Shown one piece after another: positions 1-10,350 of a stretch of 64,000 nt of DNA. The position numbers were made by a program, and so were the translations under genes. Numbering within the stretch: position 1 is the stretch's first letter; each line of letters opens with the position of its first letter. The notes beneath the pieces are model-generated. The model was not told where the DNA came from. It did not search any database and worked only from the letters and a program-made list of their open reading frames with translations. Source of the stretch: Haemophilus aegyptius (lineage in GTDB: Bacteria > Pseudomonadota > Gammaproteobacteria > Enterobacterales > Pasteurellaceae); the NCBI RefSeq assembly GCF_900475885.1, contig NZ_LS483429.1, positions 992,001 through 1,056,000 of the forward strand. The letters run 5' to 3'.

Positions 1-783
1 GAGATTATTGTTGAAGTGGAAGATGAAACACGTTTTGAAGCAGAAAATATTCCATTGAATATCGTGTATGAAGATGATGATATTATTGTGATTAACAAAC
101 CAAAAGATCTTGTGGTACACCCAGGTGCTGGCAATCCAAATGGAACCGTGCTCAATGCGTTACTCTATCATTATCCGCCGATTGTAGAAGTACCGAGAGC
201 AGGAATTGTGCATCGATTAGATAAAGATACGACAGGTCTAATGGTTGTTGCTAAAACCATTCCTGCTCAAACTAAGTTAGTACGTGACCTACAAAAACGC
301 AAAATTACGCGCGAATATGAAGCGGTCGCTTCAGGCATTATGACCAAAGGTGGCACAGTAGATCAACCTATGGCTCGTCATGCAACCAAACGTACTTTAA
401 TGGCGGTTCATCCAATGGGAAAACCCGCTGTCACCCACTATCGTATTATGGAAAATTACCGTAACTACACCCGTTTACGTTTACGTTTAGAAACGGGGCG
501 CATGCATCAAATCCGCGTTCATATGGCACATATTGCCCATCCATTGCTAGGCGATCAAACCTATGGCGGACGCCCTCGTCCACCAAAAAATGCGAGCGAA
601 GACTTTATGGAAGTATTGCGTAATTTCAAACGCCAAGCTTTACATGCGGTCATGTTACGCTTAGCTCATCCAATCACAGGGGAGATGATGGAATGGTATG
701 CACCATTACCAGATGACTTTGTTGAATTGCTTAATGCCCTCAAAGCCGACTATCTCGAACATAAAGATGAGTTAGATTATTAA
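1..783 (+). CDS. rluD: 23S rRNA pseudouridine synthase RluD (5' partial)
   Basis: This enzyme converts uridines 1911, 1915 and 1917 of 23S rRNA helix 69 to pseudouridine during late 50S assembly in the cytoplasm. The window shows the catalytic domain: the HRLDKDTTG motif contains the nucleophilic Asp, and the later RMHQIRVHMAH segment is typical of the RluA/RluD family. The frame is open from base 1 (Glu-Ile-Ile-Val-Glu), so the GTG at 16 is internal. The N-terminal S4-like domain lies outside the window. It ends one base before the next gene starts, so the two are probably co-transcribed. RluD rather than RluA or RluC is chosen because of the pgeF neighbour and overall likeness. Confidence 0.93.
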   Translation, partial: EIIVEVEDETRFEAENIPLNIVYEDDDIIVINKPKDLVVHPGAGNPNGTVLNALLYHYPPIVEVPRAGIVHRLDKDTTGLMVVAKTIPAQTKLVRDLQKRKITREYEAVASGIMTKGGTVDQPMARHATKRTLMAVHPMGKPAVTHYRIMENYRNYTRLRLRLETGRMHQIRVHMAHIAHPLLGDQTYGGRPRPPKNASEDFMEVLRNFKRQALHAVMLRLAHPITGEMMEWYAPLPDDFVELLNALKADYLEHKDELDY

Positions 784-784
784 T

Positions 785-1519
785 ATGCAAGCAATTAACC
801 CCAATTGGAATGTTCCAAAGAATATTCATGCCTTTACCACTACTCGTGAAGGGGGCGTGAGCTTAGAGCCTTATTTGAGTTTCAACTTAGGCGATCATGT
901 CGGTGATGATAAAAGTGCGGTAAAAACTAACCGCACTTTATTAGTCGAAAAATTTGGCTTGCCACAAAAACCTATATTTTTAACGCAAACACACAGCACT
1001 CGAGTACTTCAATTACCTTATTCGGGACAAAATCTTGAAGCGGATGCAGTTTATACAAATGTTCCCAATCAAGTTTGCGTTGTTATGACTGCAGACTGTT
1101 TGCCAGTTCTATTCACTACAACATCTGGCAATGAAGTGGCTGCAACACATGCTGGCTGGCGTGGTTTATGCGATGGCGTACTAGAAGAAACAGTGAAATA
1201 TTTTCAAGCTAAACCTGAAGATATTATCGCGTGGTTTGGCCCTGCAATAGGTCCAAAGGCCTTTCAAGTTGGGATTGATATTGTAGAAAAGTTTGTTGCA
1301 GTAGATGAAAAAGCCAAACTCGCCTTTCAACCTGATGCAATCGAAGACGGTAAATACCTGAGTAATCTTTATCAAATTGCAACTCAGCGATTAAACAATC
1401 TAGGTATTACGCAAATTTATGGTGGAAATCACTGTACATTCAACGAAAAAGAAAAGTTCTTTTCTTATCGCAGGGACAATCAAACGGGACGAATGGCGAG
1501 TGTCATTTGGTTTGAATAA
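785..1519 (+). CDS. pgeF: Peptidoglycan editing factor / YfiH laccase-domain protein
   Basis: A 244-residue member of the DUF152/Cu-oxidase_4 family (YfiH, PgeF). Members act as purine nucleoside phosphorylase or polyphenol oxidase in vitro, and in E. coli the protein keeps L-Ser out of the peptidoglycan stem peptide. Diagnostic motifs are the early FTTTREGGVS, the metal-binding segment VVMTADCLPVLF followed by THAGWRG, and the later GNHCTF. The ATG begins one base after the rluD stop, a conserved rluD-pgeF pairing. An inverted pair of uptake signals lies inside the reading frame (912-939), encoding a KSAVKTNRTL stretch. Confidence 0.9.
   Translation: MQAINPNWNVPKNIHAFTTTREGGVSLEPYLSFNLGDHVGDDKSAVKTNRTLLVEKFGLPQKPIFLTQTHSTRVLQLPYSGQNLEADAVYTNVPNQVCVVMTADCLPVLFTTTSGNEVAATHAGWRGLCDGVLEETVKYFQAKPEDIIAWFGPAIGPKAFQVGIDIVEKFVAVDEKAKLAFQPDAIEDGKYLSNLYQIATQRLNNLGITQIYGGNHCTFNEKEKFFSYRRDNQTGRMASVIWFE
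912..939. repeat. Inverted pair of DNA-uptake signal sequences inside pgeF
   Basis: AAAGTGCGGT at 912-921 and ACCGCACTTT at 930-939 form a perfect 10-bp inverted repeat with an 8-base spacer. The core matches the Haemophilus uptake signal AAGTGCGGT. Such pairs normally lie after genes; this one is inside a coding frame without disrupting it. Confidence 0.85.
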
Positions 1520-1527
1520 ATAGTTTG

Positions 1528-1549
1528 AAAGCGCATTTTACGCGCTTTT
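1528..1549. terminator. Bidirectional terminator between pgeF and mnmA
   Basis: AAAGCGC and GCGCTTT form a 7-bp stem. A short T run follows on the plus strand. The convergent genes pgeF and mnmA end on either side. Confidence 0.6.
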
Positions 1550-1562
1550 AGTCATCTTTGTT

Positions 1563-2714
1563 TTATATTCTTTCTGCGATAATACCGCCACCCAAACAAA
1601 CTTCGCCAAGGTAAAATACGGCAGATTGCCCTGGGGTTACAGCTGATTGAGGTTCATCAAAAATCACTCGAATAGTTTCATCATCAATTGGTTCAATCAC
1701 ACAAGGAATATCTTGTTGGCGATAACGCGTTTTCACCGTGCAACGTAATGACTCTCGAATTGGTTCGCGATCAACCCAATGTAATTGGCTGGCAATCAAT
1801 CCTTTTGAAAATAAACGAGGATGATCGTGACCTTGCGCGACAATAAGTTCATTATTTTCTACATCTTTATCTACTACATACCAAGCTTCATCTCCCGCAT
1901 TTTTTAGACCACCAATGCCTAATCCTTTGCGTTGTCCCAATGTGTGATACATTAATCCATCATGGCGACCAATAATTTCATCATCTACAGTGCGAATATT
2001 ACCTGGTTGAGCTGGTAAATAGCGTGCTAAGAAATCCTTAAATTTACGCTCACCAATAAAACAAATCCCTGTAGAATCTTTTTTCTTCGCCGTAATTAAG
2101 CCAAGATCTTCAGCAATAGCGCGAACAATGGGCTTCTCGATTTTACCAACGGGGAATAAACTTTGCCCTACTTGTTTATGGCTTAAAGTATAAAGAAAAT
2201 AACTTTGATCTTTATTAGCATCTAAACCTCTTAATAATTTTGCATTTTCATCATCACCGGCTCTACGTACATAATGCCCTGTTGCAATATAATCTGCACC
2301 GAGATCTTCAGCTGCATATTCTAAAAATGCTTTAAATTTAATTTCTTTATTACACAAAATATCTGGGTTCGGAGTGCGTCCTGCTTTATATTCAGTTAAA
2401 AAATGCTCAAAGACATTATCCCAATATTCTGCCGCAAAATTAATTTTATGTAGTTTAATCCCCAACTTATCACATACAGCCTGAGCATCTGCAAGATCAG
2501 CTGCGGCAGTACAATAATCCGTATCATCATCTTCTTCCCAGTTTTTCATAAACAGGCCTTCAACCTGATAGCCTTGCTGTTGAAGAATAAAAGCTGACAC
2601 AGAAGAATCCACGCCACCAGACATACCACAAATGACTTTTTTTGTCGCATTGCTCGCAAGCTGCTCTTGCGTCAATTGAGGAAAGTGTTGATTATAAGTA
2701 TTTGAAATTAACAT
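1563..2714 (-). CDS. mnmA: tRNA-specific 2-thiouridylase MnmA
   Basis: MnmA adds sulfur to U34 of tRNA-Lys, tRNA-Glu and tRNA-Gln using ATP and sulfur relayed from IscS/TusE. The PP-loop GMSGGVDSS lies near residue 28, followed by FMKNWEEDD and a catalytic cysteine pair (in [12 protein letters not shown] and STGICFIGE). I start at the Met of MLISNTYNQ, giving 383 residues, because GGGAG sits 5 bases upstream. The open frame runs 35 codons further up (to 2819), but that extension has no family counterpart. It is convergent with pgeF. Confidence 0.93.
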   Translation of the reverse strand: MLISNTYNQHFPQLTQEQLASNATKKVICGMSGGVDSSVSAFILQQQGYQVEGLFMKNWEEDDDTDYCTAAADLADAQAVCDKLGIKLHKINFAAEYWDNVFEHFLTEYKAGRTPNPDILCNKEIKFKAFLEYAAEDLGADYIATGHYVRRAGDDENAKLLRGLDANKDQSYFLYTLSHKQVGQSLFPVGKIEKPIVRAIAEDLGLITAKKKDSTGICFIGERKFKDFLARYLPAQPGNIRTVDDEIIGRHDGLMYHTLGQRKGLGIGGLKNAGDEAWYVVDKDVENNELIVAQGHDHPRLFSKGLIASQLHWVDREPIRESLRCTVKTRYRQQDIPCVIEPIDDETIRVIFDEPQSAVTPGQSAVFYLGEVCLGGGIIAERI

Positions 2715-2830
2715 AGTTCTCCCGTAACTTCGGTTAAGGCGAAGCACATTGGTCATTGAATGAGAAAACGGCAAAATAATTTTGCCGTTAATTTTATTTT
2801 GCACATAAAGTGCGGTCATTTTTGAGCAAG

Positions 2831-3091
2831 TTATTTCACTTGATAAAATTGCGAGTCATCATCTTTTTTCGCAAATTTTTGCTCATATTCAGTTTTCGCT
2901 TGTTCATCGCCTGCATCTAATTTTGATTGAAGCGTGTCGCAAGGTTTATCACAATCGCAAGCTTTGGCAATACCAAGGGTAGATAAACCACCGCAGCTGC
3001 CTTTTAAACTTTGTTTTTTGATAATAAATCCGATAGACATCAACAATATAATTGCGACGAAAGCGATTAAAGTAAAAAATAAAGTTTGCAT
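2831..3091 (-). CDS. nqrM: Na+-NQR maturation protein NqrM
   Basis: An 86-residue DUF539 protein with one N-terminal membrane helix (residues 4-24), then a cysteine-rich segment ([15 protein letters not shown]) containing four cysteines. NqrM is needed to assemble the Na+-translocating NADH:quinone oxidoreductase, probably by helping deliver iron to the Cys-ligated centre between NqrD and NqrE. It lies immediately downstream of apbE, and both sit behind nqrF, as in Vibrio. The family call is strong; the iron-delivery role is known from the family and is not visible here. Confidence 0.88.
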   Translation of the reverse strand: MQTLFFTLIAFVAIILLMSIGFIIKKQSLKGSCGGLSTLGIAKACDCDKPCDTLQSKLDAGDEQAKTEYEQKFAKKDDDSQFYQVK

Positions 3092-3093
3092 AA

Positions 3094-4134
3094 CTATTCT
3101 TTTGTTTCTGTTAATTTTTTGAAAGCAGAGGATGATTTGGTAACAAAACCATTATCTGTTCTAATGATTAAATAAACGGCAAGATTATTTTTCTCAGCCA
3201 CTTCTAACGCCTTGTCTTCCCCCAGCACAAATAACCCTGTAGATAAGCCATCTGCAGTCATTGAGGTTGGTGCAAGTACCGTAATTGAGGCTAAATGATG
3301 TTGAATTGGATAACCTGTTTTTGGATCAATTTCGTGTGCAAAGCGTTTGCCATTTTCTTCAAAGTAAATACGGTAATCGCCAGAACTTGCCATTCCCATA
3401 TTGTTTAATCCAATGACAGCTTCAACCGCTCTTTCGCCTGTTGTAGTTGGTTTTTCAATGGCAATCTGCCAAGCTTTACCTTCAATATTTTTTCCTTTCG
3501 CACGAATTTCACCGCCGATTTCAACCATGTAATTCTGAGCATTTAATTGTTCTAACTTTTCAGCCACCTGATCAACGCCAAAGCCTTTAGCAATTGACGA
3601 TAAATCTACGTAAACTTGAGGAAGTGCTTTACTTAATGTAGCTTTTTCTTTGTTAGTATCTAGGGCAATTTTATCAATGCCAACCCACGCTTGGCGTTCA
3701 GCTAATTGTTCTGGAGTAGGTTGTTTTTCGGGGCGTTTTTCAGGACCAAATCCCCATAAATTCACGACAGGACCAACAGTTATATCCAATGCACCTTCGG
3801 TCACTTTATTTAAACGAATCGCTTCAGCTAATACTTTGGCAAAATCTGCTGAAATCTCAATCGGTGTGTTCACTTGGGTATTTTGATTGAAGCGGCTCAA
3901 TTCCGAATCTTTTTTGTAAGTGGACATTTTCGCGTTCACATCTTTTAAGATTGCTTCAATTTCTTCATGCGTCTTTTCAGATGTTGCTTTTATTGAACCA
4001 TCATCAAGGTATTTAACATGATAAGTTGTCCCCATTGTTTTACCGCTTAAAGAAATAACTTTTGTTTCTTTTTGACAAGCAGCAAGACTTAATGCCATTG
4101 CTACCGCTATGATACCGCTTATTAATTTTTTCAT
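3094..4134 (-). CDS. apbE: FAD:protein FMN transferase ApbE (Ftp)
   Basis: A 346-residue lipoprotein that splits FAD and attaches FMN by a phosphoester bond to Thr of target proteins in the periplasm. The signal peptide ends at LAAC, with Cys20 as the lipidated residue. The ApbE core is visible as GKTMGTTYHV, then VDLSSIAKGFGVDQ and ASSGDYR, with the metal-binding Asp/Thr region near ITVLAPTSMTADGLST. Its likely substrates are NqrB and NqrC, encoded just upstream. Two bases separate its stop from nqrM. A paired-uptake-signal terminator stands between nqrF and apbE, so apbE may have its own promoter. Confidence 0.92.
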   Translation of the reverse strand: MKKLISGIIAVAMALSLAACQKETKVISLSGKTMGTTYHVKYLDDGSIKATSEKTHEEIEAILKDVNAKMSTYKKDSELSRFNQNTQVNTPIEISADFAKVLAEAIRLNKVTEGALDITVGPVVNLWGFGPEKRPEKQPTPEQLAERQAWVGIDKIALDTNKEKATLSKALPQVYVDLSSIAKGFGVDQVAEKLEQLNAQNYMVEIGGEIRAKGKNIEGKAWQIAIEKPTTTGERAVEAVIGLNNMGMASSGDYRIYFEENGKRFAHEIDPKTGYPIQHHLASITVLAPTSMTADGLSTGLFVLGEDKALEVAEKNNLAVYLIIRTDNGFVTKSSSAFKKLTETKE

Positions 4135-4220
4135 CTGGATTTCCTAAATTTGTGAATTACTGGCAAACTCAACAAAACTTACCTGTAATCATAGAAAATG
4201 TTTAAAAACATCTTAAATTT

Positions 4221-4249
4221 TGACCGCACTTTATCACAAAGTGCGGTCA
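4221..4249. terminator. Paired uptake-signal hairpin after nqrF
   Basis: TGACCGCACTTT and AAAGTGCGGTCA form a 12-bp stem with a 5-base loop. It lies between the nqrF stop and the apbE start, so it could end or attenuate nqr transcription before the maturation genes. Confidence 0.65.
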
Positions 4250-4277
4250 GCTTTTATGATGAATTGATTAACTAAAA

Positions 4278-5513
4278 TCAGCCACCAAAGTCATCTAATA
4301 AAATGTTTTCATCTTCAACACCAAGATCTTTCAACATTTTAATTACAGCTGCATTCATCACTGGAGGCCCACACATATAGTATTCACAGTCTTCTGGTGC
4401 TTCATGATTTTTCAAGTAGTTTTCATAAAGTACATTGTGAATAAAGCCTGTATAGCCAGTCCAATTATCTTCAGGCAATGCATCTGAAAGTGCCACGTGC
4501 CATACAAAGTTTGGATTTTCAGCTTGTAATTGGTCAAAGTCTTCTTGATAGAATATTTCACGTTTAGAACGTGCACCATACCAGAACGACATTTTACGTT
4601 TAGAATGTAAACGTTTTAATTGGTCGAAGATATGTGAACGCATTGGAGCCATACCCGCACCACCACCGATAAATACCATTTCTGCATCAGTTTCTTTCGC
4701 GAAGAATTCACCAAATGGACCAGAAATTGTGACTTTATCTCCTGCTTTTAATGACCAAATATAAGAAGACATTTGACCCGGAGGTGCATCAGGTTGGCGT
4801 GGTGGTGGAGTCGCAATACGAACGTTAAGCATAATGATACCTTTCTCTTCAGGGTATGAAGCCATTGAGTAAGCACGGATAATATGCTCGTCCACTTTAG
4901 AGACATAACGCCATAAATCATATTTATCCCAGTCTTCGTGGTATTCTTCTGGAATATCGAAATCTTTATAGTTCACCACATGTGGTTCAGCTTCGATTTG
5001 GATATAACCACCTGCACGGAAAGGCACTTCCTCGCCTTCAGGAATAGCCAATTTAAGCTCTTTGATAAAGGTTGCTTTGTTATCGTTAGAAATAACAGTA
5101 CATTCCCATTTTTTCACGCCGAAGATTTCTTCTGGAAGTTCAACTTCCATATTACCTTTTACATTAACTTGACAAGCTAGACGATAACCTTCTTTTGCTT
5201 CACGTTTGTTAATGTGAGAAAGTTCGGTTGGAAGAATTTCTCCGCCACCATTTTTCACTTTAACAATACATTGACCACAAGAGCCACCGCCACCGCAAGC
5301 AGAAGACACGAAAATACCTTTACTTGCTAAAGCCCCTAATAATTTGCCACCTGCAGGTAATGTGATTGCTTTTTCAGGATCGTCATTGATGCCGATAGTA
5401 ATATCACCAGAATCGACTAATTTTGATTTCGCAAATAAGATGATTGCCACTAACACTAATACAATAACCGTGAATGCGGCAATACCGAGTGCAAGAATTA
5501 CTGAATCGCTCAT
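4278..5513 (-). CDS. nqrF: Na+-NQR subunit F, NADH dehydrogenase
   Basis: NqrF is the entry point of the sodium pump: it oxidises NADH and passes electrons through FAD and a 2Fe-2S centre. One N-terminal helix (residues 6-28) anchors it. The ferredoxin cysteines are Cys73, Cys79, Cys82 and Cys114. The flavin-binding RAYSMASYP, the NADH-binding [11 protein letters not shown] and the C-terminal YYMCGPPVM complete a ferredoxin-reductase fold. At 411 residues it has family length. It is the last gene of nqrABCDEF, 12 bases after nqrE. Confidence 0.97.
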   Translation of the reverse strand: MSDSVILALGIAAFTVIVLVLVAIILFAKSKLVDSGDITIGINDDPEKAITLPAGGKLLGALASKGIFVSSACGGGGSCGQCIVKVKNGGGEILPTELSHINKREAKEGYRLACQVNVKGNMEVELPEEIFGVKKWECTVISNDNKATFIKELKLAIPEGEEVPFRAGGYIQIEAEPHVVNYKDFDIPEEYHEDWDKYDLWRYVSKVDEHIIRAYSMASYPEEKGIIMLNVRIATPPPRQPDAPPGQMSSYIWSLKAGDKVTISGPFGEFFAKETDAEMVFIGGGAGMAPMRSHIFDQLKRLHSKRKMSFWYGARSKREIFYQEDFDQLQAENPNFVWHVALSDALPEDNWTGYTGFIHNVLYENYLKNHEAPEDCEYYMCGPPVMNAAVIKMLKDLGVEDENILLDDFGG

Positions 5514-5525
5514 TGATTACACTCC

Positions 5526-6122
5526 TTATAATTGAATACCAGAGAAAGACATAAAGCCTAGTGCCATTAAACCAACAGAGATAAAGGTAATACCTAAACC
5601 TTTTAATCCAGCAGGAATATCAGCGTATTTCATTTTTTCCGTTAAGCCAGCAAGCGCTACAATCGCTAACATCCAACCTAAACCTGAGCCGAAACCATAC
5701 ACGATAGATTCAGGGAAATTGTAATCACGTTGAACCATGAAAGATACCCCACCAAAGATCGCACAGTTTACTGCGATTAAAGGTAAGAAAATCCCTAATG
5801 CGTTATAAAGAGATGGCATAAATTTATCTAACACCATTTCAAGAATTTGCACTAAACCAGCAATAACCCCAATGAAAGTGATGAAGTTTAAGAATGATAA
5901 ATCTACACCTTCAATTAAAGCATTTTCTTTTAGTACATTTGCATAAATTAATTGGTTTACTGGCACTGCGATACCAAGAACGAAAGTTACCGCAATCCCA
6001 AGACCAAACGCAGTGGACACCTTTTTAGATACCGCTAAGAAAGTACACATTCCTAAGAAGAAAGAAAGTGCCATATTTTCAATGAAGACTGCCTTAACAA
6101 ATAGGCTAATATAATGTTCCAT
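5526..6122 (-). CDS. nqrE: Na+-NQR subunit E
   Basis: A 198-residue membrane subunit with six predicted helices, paralogous to NqrD and to RnfA. The two subunits sit in inverted topology and hold an iron centre between them; a conserved Cys occurs in helix 1 (LGMCTFL) and another in helix 4 (AVNCAIFGG). It starts 3 bases after nqrD ends. NqrE rather than RnfA is chosen because the surrounding genes form a complete nqr set. Confidence 0.96.
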   Translation of the reverse strand: MEHYISLFVKAVFIENMALSFFLGMCTFLAVSKKVSTAFGLGIAVTFVLGIAVPVNQLIYANVLKENALIEGVDLSFLNFITFIGVIAGLVQILEMVLDKFMPSLYNALGIFLPLIAVNCAIFGGVSFMVQRDYNFPESIVYGFGSGLGWMLAIVALAGLTEKMKYADIPAGLKGLGITFISVGLMALGFMSFSGIQL

Positions 6123-6125
6123 TGA

Positions 6126-6752
6126 TTACTTCTCCTGTTGTTCTGGTTTCCAAGTTCTTAATCCCCAGATCACAAATCCGATGATAAAGAATGCACTTGG
6201 TGCAAGTAGGAATAAACCATTTGCTTGATACCAGCCACCATTTTGAATAGTTTCGAAAATCGTCATACCAAATAATTTACCTGAACCGATAAGTTCACGG
6301 AAAAATGCTACGATAATTAACATTGAACCATAACCTAAGCCATTTCCGATACCATCTACAAAACTTTCAACTGGAGGGGATTTCATCGCAAATGCTTCAG
6401 CACGCCCCATTACGATACAGTTAGTAATAATCAAACCAACGAATACCGAAAGTTGTTTAGATAAACCATAAGCATAGGCTTTTAGAATTTGATCCACTAC
6501 GATAACAAGCGAAGCGATGATTGCGAGCTGTACAATAATACGAATGCTGTTAGGGATATAATTGCGGATTAGGGAAACAAATAAGTTTGATAATCCAGTT
6601 ACTAAGGTAACTGCAATCGCCATAACAAAAGCAGTTTCTAATTTTGTTGTTACAGCTAATGCAGAACAAATCCCTAAGATTTGCAATGCAATAGGGTTGT
6701 TTTTAGCAATTGGCGCTAACAACAGATCTTTATAACTTGTTTTTCCAGACAT
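6126..6752 (-). CDS. nqrD: Na+-NQR subunit D
   Basis: A 208-residue hydrophobic subunit with six predicted transmembrane helices, homologous to RnfE. Cysteines in LGICSAL and ITNCIVMGR match those that ligate the intramembrane iron centre with NqrE. Its start overlaps the nqrC stop by one base, consistent with translational coupling. Confidence 0.96.
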
Positions 6753-7486
6753 TAGTTTGCTCCTGAATGAAGTTTTTCAAGATATGGACCAAAGCCATCT
6801 TTGCTGAACCAATAATTAAAGGTACCTTGAACACCATTACCTGTTAAAGTTGCACCAGATAAACCATCAATGCTATGTTCATCTTGTGGAGCTTGACCTT
6901 TCACAATACGAATGGCAGGTTGATGTTGCTCATCAAATAATTTTTTACCTTTAAATAGACTTGCCCAGTTTGGATTTTCAATTTCTCCGCCCAATCCCGG
7001 TGTTTCTCCGTGTTGATAGTAAGTGATTCCATTAATAGTATTACCATCTGGTTGAACAGATACTAAGCCATACATCACTGACCACAAGCCAGTGCCATAA
7101 ATTGGTAAAATAACTTGTTGAGTTTGACCCTGTTCATCTTTTACAAGATAAACTTCAGTTGTTTTGCTACGAGAACGAATACGTGCTTTATCCGCATCAG
7201 CAGGAATTGCTTGTTGGCTATCATCTGCTTGTTGTGTGTATTCACCCGTTGCTAAATCAATGAAACGGGGCTCGATAAATTTTGCATAAGTTTCTTTTAC
7301 ATTCGTGTTTTCTTGTAAAAGACCAGCTACATTTAAGATATTTTTTTGTTTATCGAGTAACTTTTGTTCTTCTTGTGCAGGCTTTAACATTACTGCGGAA
7401 CCAGCAACAATAATGGAACAAACTAAACTCAGTAGTAGCACAACAAGGATTGTGCCGCCTACGCTGTCTTTATTAAACTTAGCCAT
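6752..7486 (-). CDS. nqrC: Na+-NQR subunit C, covalent FMN protein
   Basis: NqrC carries FMN bound through a phosphoester to Thr in a large periplasmic domain and relays electrons towards NqrB. One N-terminal helix (about residues 12-33) is followed by the soluble domain. The flavinylation motif DGLSGAT is near the C-terminus, the acceptor being Thr213. I start at [10 protein letters not shown] (244 residues, family length). The frame is open 25 codons further upstream, but that stretch lies inside nqrB. The chosen start overlaps nqrB by 8 bases. Confidence 0.95.
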
Positions 7487-8714
7487 TTGTTCTTGCTCTC
7501 CGACGTTTGATATTTGCTTGAACAACGATGTAGTCGAAAATCGGTGCAAATAAGTTTGCAAATAAAATCGCTAACATCATTCCTTCTGGATAGGCTGGGT
7601 TTACAGTACGAATTAATACAGCCATTACGCCAATTAATGCACCGTACCACCATTTACCAGTATTAGTAAAAGATGCTGAAACAGGATCGGTCGCCATAAA
7701 TACCATACCTAATGCAAATCCACCTAAAACAAAGTGCCAATGCCAAGGCATTGAGAACATAGGGTTAGTCTCTGAGCCAATTAGGTTAAACAAGGTTGAG
7801 GTTGCAATCATGCCAATCATCACACCAGCAATAATGCGCCATGCGGCAATACGAGTGAACACAATCACTGCGCCACCGATTAAAATTGCAAGGGTAGAAA
7901 CTTCCCCCATTGAACCAGGTAAGTTACCAACAAAAGCATCCATCCAAGTAATTGGAGCGCCTGTTACGGTATGTTGCAATGCACCTTGACCACCTTGTGA
8001 CCACTGTGAAAGTGCGGTTGCACCAGAGAAACCATCTGCGGCAGTCCAAACCGTATCGCCTGAAATTTGAGCTGGATATGCGAAGAATAAGAACGCACGC
8101 CCAGCAAGTGCAGGGTTCATAAAGTTACGACCTACGCCACCAAAAATTTCTTTTGCAACAACGATACCAAAAGTAATACCTAATGCGGCTTGCCATAGTG
8201 GCAATGTTGGTGGAACGATCAACGCAAATAAAATGGTTGAAACGAACATTCCTTCATTTACTTCGTGACCACGAACCACAGAGAATAACAATTCCCAAAT
8301 AGTACAAACGGTAAATACCACTAAGTAAATTGGTAAAAAGAAAATTGCTCCAAGAGCCATTTTAGAGCCCCAAGTTGCATTGGCAGTTAAATCTAAACCT
8401 AATGAACTTGCAAGAGCATAGTGCCAATCGTTAGCAATTAGTTGATCTAAATTGCCTAATTGATTTAACGCTGGAATCGCTTGGTTACCCACATTGTACA
8501 TCCCATAGAAAATCGCAGGGAACAACGCAAGGAAAACCGTAATCATCATACGTTTTGAATCTAACGCATCACGAACGTGAGTGTTTTTGTGCGTTACCGT
8601 ACCTGGTGTATAAAGCAAGGTATAAATCGATTCAAAGATCGGATAAAGCTTGCTGTATTTACCACCGGGTAAAAACGCAGGTTCCATTTTTTCAAAAAGA
8701 TTTTTCAAACCCAT
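7479..8714 (-). CDS. nqrB: Na+-NQR subunit B, main membrane subunit
   Basis: NqrB is the large integral subunit (411 residues, roughly ten helices) that carries covalent FMN and riboflavin and forms the Na+ path and quinone site. The flavinylation motif is [10 protein letters not shown] near residue 235, with Thr as acceptor. The family signatures [20 protein letters not shown] and [12 protein letters not shown] are present. It starts 2 bases after nqrA ends. An uptake signal occurs in the frame near 8012. Confidence 0.97.
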   Translation of the reverse strand: MGLKNLFEKMEPAFLPGGKYSKLYPIFESIYTLLYTPGTVTHKNTHVRDALDSKRMMITVFLALFPAIFYGMYNVGNQAIPALNQLGNLDQLIANDWHYALASSLGLDLTANATWGSKMALGAIFFLPIYLVVFTVCTIWELLFSVVRGHEVNEGMFVSTILFALIVPPTLPLWQAALGITFGIVVAKEIFGGVGRNFMNPALAGRAFLFFAYPAQISGDTVWTAADGFSGATALSQWSQGGQGALQHTVTGAPITWMDAFVGNLPGSMGEVSTLAILIGGAVIVFTRIAAWRIIAGVMIGMIATSTLFNLIGSETNPMFSMPWHWHFVLGGFALGMVFMATDPVSASFTNTGKWWYGALIGVMAVLIRTVNPAYPEGMMLAILFANLFAPIFDYIVVQANIKRRRARTNG

Positions 8715-8716
8715 TT

Positions 8717-10060
8717 TTAACCTTCCTTCTCAATCTTATCTAAGACTTGACGCAAGATTGAACCGTATTCATATTTGCCTGGACAAACGAAAGAACATAA
8801 CGCCAAGTCTTCTTCGTCTAATTCCAGACAACCTAACTCTTGAGCACCATCGGTATCGCCCACGATTAAATCACGTAATAATAATGTAGGTAAAATGTCC
8901 AACGGCATTACGCGCTCATAGCTACCGATTGGCACCATTGCACGTTCGCCACCATTTTCTGAAGTAGTAAAATTAAACAATTTTTTACTGAAGTGACCTA
9001 ATACGGTACGAGTCACAGAATATTTATTGGCTTGTGGCATAATCCAACCAAAAAATTCTTTTTCATTACCTTCAGCGATTACTGATACTTGCAAAGCATA
9101 GCGACCTAAATAATCATGTGAATCTTTTGCTATTTGACCACAAAGAACTGAGCCAGAAATTACACGATTTTTACCCGCACTTAATTCATTTTGGGTTAAT
9201 TGAGAAAGATTAGCACCGATTATTGTACGTACTAAACGAGGTTCTTTCACTTGAGGACCTGCAAGAGAAATTACTCGTTCTGAATAAAGTTCACCTGTTG
9301 TAAATAATTTACCTACAGCGATTACATCTTGATAATTGATATGCCATACAGTTTTTTGAATACCGACAGGATCAATAAAGTGAATATGCGTCCCTACAAG
9401 ACCAGCTGGATGAACACCAGTAAAATCATGAATCTGTAAATTTTCAAGATCAGTAGTGGGAATATTAGAATCGCCCGCTTTACATAAGTGTAATGGTTTT
9501 GAAGGGAATAGACGACTTAATACGGTTAAACCGTTAGTGAAGTCTTGCGAATATTCTTTTAATACGACAGAGGGATCGGCTGCTAATGGATTGGTATCCA
9601 TCGCGTTTACAAAAATAGAAGATGCTTCACTTTCAATGGATGGAACTTTACTAAATGGACGAGTACGTAATGCCGTCCATAAGCCAGATTCTATCAAGTT
9701 TTGTTTTACTTGTTCAGAAGAAAGTGTATTCAATTGTTCTGTGCTATATTTTGCAAAAGTGATTTTTTCATCACCTTCTACATTAATAACAACAGATTGT
9801 AATACACGTTTTTCGCCACGATTGATTGCAGTGATGGTACCGCTTGCAGGGGCTGTAAAAATTACACCAGGATTTTTTTTGTCTTCAAAAAGTACTTGAC
9901 CTTTTTTCACAACATCGCCTTCGCGTACCTTCATTGAAGGACGCATCCCCACATACTCCTCACCTAGAATCGCAACTTGATTCACAGCGTTGCCGCTATG
10001 GATTACTTGTGCTGGTTTTCCCGCGATTGGGAGATCCAAACCTTTCTTAATTGTAATCAT
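8717..10060 (-). CDS. nqrA: Na+-NQR subunit A
   Basis: The first gene of the sodium-pumping NADH:quinone oxidoreductase operon. NqrA is a peripheral cytoplasmic subunit without cofactors, related to RnfC but lacking its Fe-S motifs. It begins with a biotinyl/lipoyl-like fold ([10 protein letters not shown], then [18 protein letters not shown]). I start at [10 protein letters not shown] for 447 residues, the family length. A seven-codon upstream extension is open to 10081 but has no better Shine-Dalgarno sequence. Confidence 0.96.
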   Translation of the reverse strand: MITIKKGLDLPIAGKPAQVIHSGNAVNQVAILGEEYVGMRPSMKVREGDVVKKGQVLFEDKKNPGVIFTAPASGTITAINRGEKRVLQSVVINVEGDEKITFAKYSTEQLNTLSSEQVKQNLIESGLWTALRTRPFSKVPSIESEASSIFVNAMDTNPLAADPSVVLKEYSQDFTNGLTVLSRLFPSKPLHLCKAGDSNIPTTDLENLQIHDFTGVHPAGLVGTHIHFIDPVGIQKTVWHINYQDVIAVGKLFTTGELYSERVISLAGPQVKEPRLVRTIIGANLSQLTQNELSAGKNRVISGSVLCGQIAKDSHDYLGRYALQVSVIAEGNEKEFFGWIMPQANKYSVTRTVLGHFSKKLFNFTTSENGGERAMVPIGSYERVMPLDILPTLLLRDLIVGDTDGAQELGCLELDEEDLALCSFVCPGKYEYGSILRQVLDKIEKEG

Positions 10061-10081
10061 ACTATTTGCACTACTTTTCAA

Positions 10082-10350
10082 GGTTAAAAATACAATTGCT
10101 AATATAGTAAAAATACCCTAGAAGCAATCTCACGTTTGAGTGTGACAAACCGCTAAAAAAACATTAATGTCACAAAATAAAAAACTCAAATGGATTGATT
10201 TCACAGTTAATAATTTTACCGAGAAATCGAATTTGGACTAAATTAAACGCCTTATTCTAGCGAAAATCTCTGTTTTTCGCTACTTAAACAGAGGGTTTTT
10301 TGTTAGAACTTTTTGCGATATATCAAAAATGTTACATTTTTATAACAAAA
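10082..10350. other. nqrA-bolA intergenic region
   Basis: This holds the upstream control region of the nqr operon (transcribed leftwards). It also holds, on the plus strand, an isolated terminator-like element with a competing hairpin (10259-10301). No open frame of note is seen. The plus-strand terminator has no annotated plus-strand gene before it. Confidence 0.5.
10259..10301 (+). terminator. Orphan intrinsic terminator with competing hairpin
   Basis: CTCTGTTT (10268-10275) pairs with AAACAGAG (10286-10293), followed by GG and six T. AGCGAAAA (10259-10266) pairs with TTTTCGCT (10274-10281) and overlaps the first stem, so the two are mutually exclusive. Both flanking genes are on the minus strand, so this would end an unannotated plus-strand transcript or act on the minus strand after bolA. 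Confidence 0.6.
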
